DNA of 64,000 nucleotides from Spirochaetota bacterium. Lineage in GTDB: Bacteria; Spirochaetota; Brachyspiria; Brachyspirales; JACRPF01. The translations under genes and the position numbers were made by a program. Where the stretch lies: positions 37,235 to 101,234 of the forward strand of contig JBBTBY010000066.1 in assembly GCA_038043445.1 (NCBI GenBank), in the 5' to 3' direction. Of the stretch, positions 41,429 through 48,450 are shown piece after piece (the stretch's first letter is position 1; each line of letters begins with the position of its first letter). A model generated the notes under the pieces. That model was not told the origin of the DNA. It saw only the letters and a list, made by a program, of their open reading frames with translations, and did no database searches.

Positions 41429-42064
41429 ATGGTTGAGCAGAAAAAAGCGATGAGCACGAACGTGCTGCGGTCGGCGGTCATCATTACACTGTACTGCGTA
41501 TCGGCGGCGTGGGTATACGGTGCCGCTCAAAAATCGTATGGACTTGCACCGGTGAGCGGCAGCAGAATATGGCTCTCCGGCACATCAACATTGCATCCCT
41601 ATACCAGTATAGCATCGAATTTCAGCATGAGAGCCGGTGTCGCATTCTCGGGCGTGCGGAGTTCGGTGCCGGAGGTCGTTACATTGTCCGTAAGCATTCC
41701 CATAACGAATCTCAAATGCGAAATAGGCGGTCTTGATAATAATCTCTATGAAACGATGAAGTACAAGGAAGTACCGAATATAACGTTCACCATACGGAAA
41801 TGCGAACTATCGATGGATCCGAAGAACACGAATCGATACATTGTCCTTGCCAAAGGAGATCTTGCAATTGCCGGTAAGGACCGTGAAATTACGCTCAATG
41901 CTGTCGGCGAGCTCACCGATAGAACATTGAAGATATACGGTACAAAAGATGTGCTTATGACCGATTTCGGGATATCTCCCCCGTCGTTGATGTTCGGGCT
42001 CATCGTTTGCGGTGATAAGATCTCGGTAGGCTGGGAGCTCATCTTCTCGGTGCAGATGAATTAA
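41429..42064 (+). CDS. YceI-like exported protein (copy 1)
   Basis: A 211-residue protein from ATG 41429 (AAAGGG upstream; ATG 41402 is possible). The N-terminal segment VLRSAVIITLYCVSAAWVYGAA is a signal peptide. The rest has the YceI lipocalin-like pattern: SGSRIWLSGTSTLHPYTS at the start, IPITNLKC, LYETMKYKEVPNITF, then GDLAIAGKDREITL and a final LIVCGDKISVGWEL. YceI folds bind isoprenoid-type lipids in the periplasm; the ligand here is not known. A related gene lies tail-to-tail downstream. Confidence 0.8.
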   Translation: MVEQKKAMSTNVLRSAVIITLYCVSAAWVYGAAQKSYGLAPVSGSRIWLSGTSTLHPYTSIASNFSMRAGVAFSGVRSSVPEVVTLSVSIPITNLKCEIGGLDNNLYETMKYKEVPNITFTIRKCELSMDPKNTNRYIVLAKGDLAIAGKDREITLNAVGELTDRTLKIYGTKDVLMTDFGISPPSLMFGLIVCGDKISVGWELIFSVQMN

Positions 42065-42132
42065 TATCAATGGGCAATAGAACGTACGCTCCGCATGCAA
42101 TCCGGTACGCCCCGTAACCGATATGAACGATT

Positions 42133-42831
42133 TCAGCGTTCAGTACGGATGGAAAGATGATCGCTGTTCATAAGTGTATTGCTCGCTGCGGATGAAGTGT
42201 TCATGACGGGTTCCGCCGCAAGGGAAAGGTCCCATTTCACGACGATCCTGTCATCGCATACGATCAGACCGAAAAAGAGATTCGGCGGGGTAATGCCGAA
42301 ATCCGACATGGAAAGCTCTTTTGCACCGCTCACCCGTGTCGTGTTCGAGATGTCGGCTATGGTATCGATTGAGATGATCTTTTCTTTCCCGGCGATCTTT
42401 ATGACGCCTGTTGCCGTTATGCTGTATCGGTTCGTGATCTTTGCATCCGGCTCAATGATATATCTCGTTAAGCGAAACGAAATGAAAGGGTTCTCCCGTG
42501 ATTTCATCGTCTCGTACAGGAATGGATCGAGGCCGATCGTTTCTGACTTAAGGTTCGTTACCGGTATGGTGAGGAAGATGTTGGTTATCTGCGATTCCTG
42601 TATGGTCTGTAAAGACGCCTCTTCCGGCTTTTGACTTGCCCTTGCTTCGCCCAATTCCAGGCTGAACATAGTGGCTTTGCTTTCATACGGCATGAACGAA
42701 GATGTCCCTTCTATCCAGATCCGGCTCCCGCTGTGTATGGTGAGGCGGACAGCGTTCGTCGCACCCATTCCGGCAGACACGAACACCGCGCTCACGATCG
42801 CGATACATGTTATCACTTTCACGGTCCGCAT
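42133..42831 (-). CDS. YceI-like exported protein (copy 2)
   Basis: A 232-residue protein from ATG 42831 with GGGAGG upstream; the alternative ATG 42864 lacks one. The signal is MRTVKVITCIAIVSAVFVSAG. It is a clear paralog of the convergent gene: SGSRIWIEGTSSFMPYES, IPVTNLKSETIGLDPFLYET, IKIAGKEKIISI and the FGITPPNLFFGLIVCDDRI block. It has a Ser/Asn-rich tail of about 25 residues not present in copy 1. Function is unknown; it probably binds a hydrophobic molecule in the periplasm. Confidence 0.8.
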   Translation of the reverse strand: MRTVKVITCIAIVSAVFVSAGMGATNAVRLTIHSGSRIWIEGTSSFMPYESKATMFSLELGEARASQKPEEASLQTIQESQITNIFLTIPVTNLKSETIGLDPFLYETMKSRENPFISFRLTRYIIEPDAKITNRYSITATGVIKIAGKEKIISIDTIADISNTTRVSGAKELSMSDFGITPPNLFFGLIVCDDRIVVKWDLSLAAEPVMNTSSAASNTLMNSDHLSIRTER

Positions 42832-42968
42832 GCGTTCACGCCTCCCGGCACCATCATGCATCATTCATCAGGAACATCCCCGACCCCCTGCCCGGTTGAC
42901 GTGACAGGGAGCGGGGAATTCTTCATTGCATAACTGAAAAGAGCGCTTTGATCGACCCTTTCGTATCG

Positions 42969-44423
42969 TTAAAACGTAAACTGCATTTGACCGCGTAGCA
43001 CTACAGGGTTCTCGATAAGGAAATTACCCGTCGATACCTGATTCGGCATGAGCAGTATATTGTACGATCCGTTGTTCTTTTCCCAGGCGACAAGCGCATT
43101 CCTCTGGAAATTCACTTCGAACATGCACTTTACATCGAAAGCCGTGAACGTTACCACCGGTGATATCTCATGCATCAGTGTCTGCGGGATGGAAACATAC
43201 GATGTCGTTGTGCTGGTATTGACGGTCCAATTCGAGCTGGCGGCATTCGTCGTTACGTAGCTCGATGTTGTTGTCACGGCATTCTGCGCGCCATTCGGGG
43301 TGTTGAGCAGCGAGTAGCGTATCCCGATGCCGACATTCTTTATCATGGGCAGCGGAGTCGTTTTCAGCGTTATCATGGCATCTACGACACCGCCCCACAT
43401 GGTAAGCCCGACAGCGGCATTGCCGAATTGGCCGTAATTCGCCTCCGCGCTTGCATTCACTTCAACATCTTTCATTACCGGTATTTTGACCGCCGCATCC
43501 GCACCGTACTGGAAAAATATCACGGTGTCATAATAGGCCGTGGACGTTCCTAATGGATTCCATTTCGGGTTGAGAAGCAATCCGGTGCCGTATTGCGCCG
43601 TATAGTAGCGCGTTCCCAGCGACGAACCGTGTCCGATGCGTGAGTTTTTGTAAATAACGGCGCCGTTGAGATATGCGGCATACTTTATGCCTTCATCCGC
43701 ATCACCATGCCCGGGCGTAAACGCATCCTTGTCAAGCCCGTTGTTTATGCCGATACGACCCGTCAGCATGGGAAGCCCCAGGATCTCCGGGAGGTAACGC
43801 TGCGGAACATCGATCCCGCCGCCGGTAAACACGCCGAGAGCGCCGGAAAAGAGGCCGATCTTGCTGTGAACTGCGAGACCGACATCGCGCCCGAGGTCGA
43901 AGCCGATCGTGTTCATTGAGAAATCGACGTTTTGCTTGGTGGTCTCCACGGTCAGGCGTTCACGGCTGTAGGGGACGAGGAATTGCCCAAAACGCAGTTG
44001 GAGCGCATCCCCGAAGAAATGGACATTGCCGTATGCATCAAGCAGTGAGAGTATTGAATTCACACTTGATGATGACGACGGTATCATCTCTCCGCCGAAG
44101 GCGAGTTTCATGCGATAGTCCACCATTTTAAACCTGCCGTTGAAATCCAAGCGCGCCTGTTTCAGGAACATCGTAACGCGTCCGATGTCTTTTCCCACAT
44201 TATTCGTCGCTTTGATATCGAACATCGTCGCATTCGTCCCCACGACCCCCGCTTGGTTATTTGAGAAAGCGGTGTTGTTCGGGTTCAGATCGTCGGTAAA
44301 CTCGTCAACGACAAGCCCCTGGATCGTACCGTCGATGTTGAATTGCACATCCTCATTCGAGATGACCGTGATCGCAGAGAGCGAGACCGCTGCGAACGAC
44401 AGCATAAGCAACTTTCTGATCAT
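42969..44423 (-). CDS. Porin-like outer-membrane protein (OprO/P type)
   Basis: A 484-residue protein with a signal peptide (MIRKLLMLSFAAVSLSAITV) and amphipathic beta strands throughout, ending LRGQMQFTF with the terminal Phe favoured by the outer-membrane assembly machinery. Segments such as KQARLDFNGRFKMVDYRMKLAFGG and LQLRFGQFLVPYSRERL follow the phosphate-selective porin O/P pattern. Thr/Ser-rich loops (VTTTSSYVTTNAASS) are probably extracellular. Substrate is unknown. GAGGAG precedes the ATG. A promoter and a 5' hairpin lie upstream (44489-44517, 44450-44481). Confidence 0.72.
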   Translation of the reverse strand: MIRKLLMLSFAAVSLSAITVISNEDVQFNIDGTIQGLVVDEFTDDLNPNNTAFSNNQAGVVGTNATMFDIKATNNVGKDIGRVTMFLKQARLDFNGRFKMVDYRMKLAFGGEMIPSSSSSVNSILSLLDAYGNVHFFGDALQLRFGQFLVPYSRERLTVETTKQNVDFSMNTIGFDLGRDVGLAVHSKIGLFSGALGVFTGGGIDVPQRYLPEILGLPMLTGRIGINNGLDKDAFTPGHGDADEGIKYAAYLNGAVIYKNSRIGHGSSLGTRYYTAQYGTGLLLNPKWNPLGTSTAYYDTVIFFQYGADAAVKIPVMKDVEVNASAEANYGQFGNAAVGLTMWGGVVDAMITLKTTPLPMIKNVGIGIRYSLLNTPNGAQNAVTTTSSYVTTNAASSNWTVNTSTTTSYVSIPQTLMHEISPVVTFTAFDVKCMFEVNFQRNALVAWEKNNGSYNILLMPNQVSTGNFLIENPVVLRGQMQFTF

Positions 44424-44449
44424 AAGAGAAACTCCTCAGGAATCATGGT

Positions 44450-44481
44450 ATTACTATATATCCTATAGATATTATAGTAAT
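44450..44481 (-). promoter_or_regulatory. Hairpin in the 5' leader of the porin-like gene
   Basis: ATTACTATA (44450-44458) and TATAGTAAT (44473-44481) form a perfect 9-bp inverted repeat with a 14-nt loop. With the transcription start predicted near 44482, the hairpin would sit at the very 5' end of the mRNA, where it could stabilise the message. It could instead be a DNA operator. Confidence 0.4.
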
Positions 44482-44488
44482 TGTAGTT

Positions 44489-44517
44489 ATTATACTAATG
44501 CTACGCAAAAAAGGCAA
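44489..44517 (-). promoter_or_regulatory. Promoter for the porin-like gene
   Basis: On the minus strand: TTGCCT (44517-44512), a 17-bp spacer and a perfect TATAAT (44494-44489). The leader is about 59 nt. Confidence 0.65.
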
Positions 44518-44572
44518 CAAGGAAATGGAAATTTGTCGTTTTTCAGCCCATAGGGAAGTATGCCAAAGGGGG

Positions 44573-45592
44573 CTATACCTTCTCTTTCAGGGTGAACGAG
44601 AAGGTGCTGCCTTCCCCCAATACGCTGTTCACCTGAATATCGCCGCCATGCTGCTGCACGATGTTCCTGCTTATGGCAAGACCGAGGCCGCAACCGCCGT
44701 ATTTTCGCTTGCCGGACGAGTCAACCTGATAGAATTTGTCAAATATCTTGTCACAGTGATCTTCTGGGATGCCGATGCCGGTGTCGGATACCCGCAAGGT
44801 GATCGTCCTGTTGGTTGTGTCCCGTTCAGATGCGATCACCACTGCTCCGCCATTTTTGTTGAATTTTATGCCGTTTTCCAGAAGATTCACGATGACCTGC
44901 AATAGCCGCGCCTCATCCCCTATGATGAGCGGCAAATCACTCGGAAGGCGGTTTTCCAGTGATATACCCGATTTCCCGGCGGACAGCGCAAGCGAAGCGA
45001 CCGCCTTCTGTACAACGGTCTTCATGTCAGCTTCGGTCAGCTGAACCTTAAAGTCACCGCTCTCTATTTTTGTAACGTCAAGAAGCTCCTCGATCATATG
45101 GTTGAGGAATTCAGCTTCCCCTTCACTTATCGATAGGAATTCCTTCTGGTTCTCGCTCAATGGCCCGGCCCGGCCTGTTCGCATGAACGTTATATATCCG
45201 AGAATGGTGGTCAGCGGCGTGCGTAGCTCATGGGATATCATCGATAAGAAATTCGATTTCAGCCGGTCAAGTTCGCGGATCCTTCTTTCTTTCGTATGGC
45301 GAACGGTGCCCATAGCACCGAAAATAACCCCGAAAAGCAACGGATGGAACAGGAAAAAAACGTGAATCGGATACGAGGCAATGACGGTCATGACATTCGT
45401 GACGGACAGCGCAAGATGAGCGATATGCAGATGCATGCCGATAGTGACGAAGGGAATGGGCATGCCCCATAAAATACCGAAAAAGCAGTACCAATTTCTC
45501 CGTACATTATACGTCTCGGCTTCCCCGAGCGCCTTGATGAATTCCCTCACAATGAGCAGGAACGATCTCAGATCGATGAACAATCTAACCAT
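44573..45592 (-). CDS. Sensor histidine kinase
   Basis: A 339-residue kinase. Two or three membrane helices (about 35-100) with short loops serve as the only sensor region, followed by HisKA with the phosphoacceptor His121 (ISHELRTPLTTILGY). The HATPase_c domain has an N-box (LQVIVNLLENGIKFN), G1 (VSDTGIGIP), an F-box-like IFDKFYQVD and G2 (YGGCGLGLAIS). The start overlaps the response-regulator stop by 8 bp, so the two are one unit. The input signal is unknown; a membrane-embedded sensor is implied. Confidence 0.92.
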   Translation of the reverse strand: MVRLFIDLRSFLLIVREFIKALGEAETYNVRRNWYCFFGILWGMPIPFVTIGMHLHIAHLALSVTNVMTVIASYPIHVFFLFHPLLFGVIFGAMGTVRHTKERRIRELDRLKSNFLSMISHELRTPLTTILGYITFMRTGRAGPLSENQKEFLSISEGEAEFLNHMIEELLDVTKIESGDFKVQLTEADMKTVVQKAVASLALSAGKSGISLENRLPSDLPLIIGDEARLLQVIVNLLENGIKFNKNGGAVVIASERDTTNRTITLRVSDTGIGIPEDHCDKIFDKFYQVDSSGKRKYGGCGLGLAISRNIVQQHGGDIQVNSVLGEGSTFSFTLKEKV

Positions 45593-46169
45593 TCGCGCTC
45601 TCGAAATGCAGATGTTTTTTCACCATGGCGATGATATCGTCGCTTTTGAACGGCTTGGCAACGTGATCGGTGATGCCGGCGGCTTTCATCTTGTTGAGTT
45701 CATCGGGGTTCTTGAGGACGGTCACGGCGATGATGGGAATATCCTTTGTGCGCTCATCAGCACGCAGCCTGCGGCATACCTCAAAGCCGTCCATGTCCGG
45801 CATGAGAAAATCGAGAAGGATGATGTCCGGGGTGGTGCTGGAAACGACCATGCCCGCATGAAAACCGCTTTCCGCCGTTACAACCTCTAAATAATCTTCA
45901 CCGGATACTATCATCGAGATCATTTTCAATATCTTCGGGTCATCATCGATGATCAATACCCTGAATTTGTCCGATTGTGACAATTCCGTCGGGATCGGCA
46001 TATTATTTTTCTTCATCAGCTGAAGGATATCGTTCTTTTTAATGCGCCTGTGCCCGCCCGGCGTGGTATATGCCGGCAGGAGGCCGTCCTTTATCCAGTT
46101 GATCACCGTCGCCGGGTACACGTTGCAGAACCTGCTGACCTGATGTGTGGTAAAAATATCCTTTGTCAT
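45585..46169 (-). CDS. Response regulator with N-terminal MerR/excisionase-type HTH
   Basis: A 194-residue regulator with an unusual domain order. Residues of about 5-52 are a MerR/BldC-like helix-turn-helix (FTTHQVSRFCNVYPATVINWIKDGLL, then TPGGHRRIKKNDI), and a linker leads to a receiver domain (about 68-190). The receiver has the acidic triad DDD 75-77, phosphoacceptor Asp120 (IILLDFLMPDMDG), Thr150 and Lys172 (AKPF). ATG 46169 has no Shine-Dalgarno and lies 9 nt after a predicted -10 box. It probably regulates the porin-like gene downstream, other genes, or itself (inference). Confidence 0.88.
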   Translation of the reverse strand: MTKDIFTTHQVSRFCNVYPATVINWIKDGLLPAYTTPGGHRRIKKNDILQLMKKNNMPIPTELSQSDKFRVLIIDDDPKILKMISMIVSGEDYLEVVTAESGFHAGMVVSSTTPDIILLDFLMPDMDGFEVCRRLRADERTKDIPIIAVTVLKNPDELNKMKAAGITDHVAKPFKSDDIIAMVKKHLHFESANG

Positions 46170-46178
46170 TTACAGGAT

Positions 46179-46206
46179 ATAGTACATATCGCGATCGTTT
46201 TGTCAA
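46179..46206 (-). promoter_or_regulatory. Promoter of the two-component operon
   Basis: On the minus strand: TTGACA (46206-46201), a 16-bp spacer and TACTAT (46184-46179). Only 9 nt separate the -10 box from ATG 46169, so the leader is about 0-3 nt. Confidence 0.65.
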
Positions 46207-46289
46207 ACATATGCCGTTTCGTAAGCGATCTTTGCCCGTGCTCATCGGACGGGTGTATACACCCCGAATCATCACGTAAGAAAATAAAA

Positions 46290-46425
46290 CCACGGAGGGC
46301 ACAGAGAATGTATGAGAATGCAATGAAGCGTATGGAGGACAATGCGCAGCAGGTATCATCTTTCGGGTGAAAATGTTCAGCTGCCCTTCCGTTCTTTCTC
46401 GGCCTTTTCTCCGTGATCTCCGTGG
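46290..46425. repeat. Long-range imperfect inverted repeat (CCACGGAG type)
   Basis: CCACGGAGGGCACAGAGAA (46290-46308) and TTCTCCGTGATCTCCGTGG (46407-46425) are inverted with 16 of 19 positions complementary, separated by about 98 bp. Sequences built on 'accacggagatcacggag' are, from memory, dispersed intergenic elements in several bacterial lineages. It lies in the 359-bp gap between the divergent response-regulator and tpiA genes; nothing else except their two promoters was recognised there. The interior has no convincing coding region. Confidence 0.5.
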
Positions 46426-46468
46426 TTTCTCTTTATCCTTATGTGAGGATTTGGGTACACTTTTATTA

Positions 46469-46498
46469 TTGCATTTTCTCGTCAATCGGATATATTAT
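46469..46498 (+). promoter_or_regulatory. Candidate promoter for tpiA
   Basis: TTGCAT (46469-46474), an 18-bp spacer and TATTAT (46493-46498). The leader is about 24 nt before ATG 46529. Confidence 0.5.
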
Positions 46499-46528
46499 CG
46501 CCGTTCAATTATTTCGAAGGATTCAGGT

Positions 46529-47290
46529 ATGGCACGCAAAAAACTCATCGCCGGCAACTGGAAGATGAACAAGACCCCGGATGAAGCGGCGGTACTCGCG
46601 AAAGAACTCGTCGAGAAAGCGAAGGGTGTGACCGATCGCGACATCATGATAGCCCCGGTGTTCACCGCGCTCGCGAAAGTGAACGATGTCGTCAAGGGGA
46701 CGAACGTCAAGCTCGGCGCGCAGAACATGTACTGCGAGGACAGCGGCGCCTTCACCGGCGAAATAAGCGCGGACATGCTCCTGGCGAGCGGCGTGACCCA
46801 TGTCATTCTCGGCCACTCAGAGCGCCGTTCCATTTTCAAGGAAGATGATGCGCTCATCAATAAGAAAGTGAAAAAAGCGCTTGTCAAAGGGCTTGTCCCG
46901 GTATTCTGTGTCGGCGAAACGCTTGCCGAACGCGAGTCCGGCAAGGCGGAGGCCATCGTCGGCGACCAGGTGAAAAAAGGACTTGAGGGCCTGGCGGAAG
47001 CGGATGCGAAGAAGGTCGTCATTGCGTATGAGCCCGTATGGGCGATAGGCACCGGCAAGACTGCAACGCCGGATGATGCGGACGCCATGCACAAGCATAT
47101 ACGCAGCGTACTGTCAAAGGTATACAGCGGCGCCTTTGCGGACGCCATGGTGATATTGTACGGCGGATCGATGAACGATAAGAATGCGGATGAGCTCCTC
47201 AACATGCCCAACATCGACGGCGGGCTTGTCGGCGGGGCGGCGCTCAAGTCCGACTCGTTCGCACGCATCTTCAACTACACGAAAAAATAA
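46529..47290 (+). CDS. tpiA: Triosephosphate isomerase
   Basis: A 253-residue glycolytic TIM barrel. Substrate lysine is in AGNWKMNKT, the catalytic His in LGHSERR, the catalytic Glu in VIAYEPVWAIGTGKTA, and the phosphate-binding loops are ILYGGSM and GGLVGGAAL. ATG 46529 follows GAAGG. The next gene, asd, starts 69 bp later, after a small 6-bp GC hairpin (TCCGGG-gaga-CCCGGA). Confidence 0.96.
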   Translation: MARKKLIAGNWKMNKTPDEAAVLAKELVEKAKGVTDRDIMIAPVFTALAKVNDVVKGTNVKLGAQNMYCEDSGAFTGEISADMLLASGVTHVILGHSERRSIFKEDDALINKKVKKALVKGLVPVFCVGETLAERESGKAEAIVGDQVKKGLEGLAEADAKKVVIAYEPVWAIGTGKTATPDDADAMHKHIRSVLSKVYSGAFADAMVILYGGSMNDKNADELLNMPNIDGGLVGGAALKSDSFARIFNYTKK

Positions 47291-47359
47291 TATCCGGGGA
47301 GACCCGGAACTGCCGCGCACCGAGACGCGGCCGAACAGAACACAAAGAGGAGTATACGT

Positions 47360-48364
47360 ATGGCCAAACAGATGAATGTAGCGGTTGTCGGCGCCACCGG
47401 AGCGGTCGGCGTGGAGATGTTGAAGACACTTGATAAGCGGAATTTTTCCGTCGGCGAACTTTTCCTTTTTGCGAGCGCGCGCTCCAAGGGGAAGAAAATG
47501 GAGTATCGCGGGAAGAAGTATCCTGTCGAGGAGCTCGTGAAGGGATGTTTCGCGGGAAAGAAGATCGATGTTGCGCTCTTCTCGGCCGGTGCCGGGCGCT
47601 CGCGCGAATTCGCGGATGAAGCCGTCAAGGCGGGCGCCGTCGTCGTCGATAATTCGTCCGCGTTCCGCATGGACCCGAACGCGCCGCTCGTGATACCGGA
47701 GATAAATCCCGAAGATATAAAAAAGCACAAGGGGATCATCGCCAATCCCAACTGCTCGACTATCATCATGCTCATGCCGCTGTGGCCGCTCCATACGGTC
47801 AACAGGATAAAGCGTATCGTCGTTTCCACCTATCAGGCGGCAAGCGGCGCAGGCGCACAGGCCATGGCCGAGCTTGAGGACCAGACACGCGACGTGCTTG
47901 CCGGCAAGCCCGCTGTGCCGAAGATAATGCCGCATCGCTATGCGTTCAATCTCTTCAGCCATAACACCAAGATAGCTGAGAACGGATACAACGAGGAAGA
48001 GAACAAGATGGTGAAGGAGACATGGAAGATATTCCATGACGATTCCATCAGGATATGCCCCACCTGCATACGTGTGCCGGTGCTCCGCGCGCACAGCGAG
48101 AGCATTGTCGTTGAATTCGAACGCCCGATGTCAGTGAGCGATGCGAAAAAGCTTCTCTCCGCTGCGCCCGGTCTAAAGATCGTCGATGACCGCGAGAAAA
48201 ATCTGTTCCCGATGCCCATCGATGCTACCGAACAGTATGACTGCCTCGTCGGCCGCATACGCGAGGACATAAGCAACCCGAACGCGCTCGCGCTCTTCGT
48301 TGCCGGGGATCAGCTCCTTAAGGGCGCGGCGCTCAATGCGGTGCAGATAGCGGAATTGCTGTAA
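47360..48364 (+). CDS. asd: Aspartate-semialdehyde dehydrogenase
   Basis: A 334-residue enzyme that reduces aspartyl phosphate to aspartate semialdehyde for lysine/diaminopimelate, threonine and methionine synthesis. NADP-binding GATGAVGVEM is at the N-terminus, the catalytic cysteine in ANPNCSTIIML, and the C-terminal dimerisation domain contains RVPVLRAHSESI. GAGGAG precedes the ATG. It is probably co-transcribed with tpiA. Confidence 0.95.
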   Translation: MAKQMNVAVVGATGAVGVEMLKTLDKRNFSVGELFLFASARSKGKKMEYRGKKYPVEELVKGCFAGKKIDVALFSAGAGRSREFADEAVKAGAVVVDNSSAFRMDPNAPLVIPEINPEDIKKHKGIIANPNCSTIIMLMPLWPLHTVNRIKRIVVSTYQAASGAGAQAMAELEDQTRDVLAGKPAVPKIMPHRYAFNLFSHNTKIAENGYNEEENKMVKETWKIFHDDSIRICPTCIRVPVLRAHSESIVVEFERPMSVSDAKKLLSAAPGLKIVDDREKNLFPMPIDATEQYDCLVGRIREDISNPNALALFVAGDQLLKGAALNAVQIAELL

Positions 48365-48450
48365 GCAGCGATAGGCACACCGTGCATACGCGCCTGTTCT
48401 CGTACGGTCGATGTCAGCTCTGAGCAGATCCCGTTTGCAGGGGAGACGTC

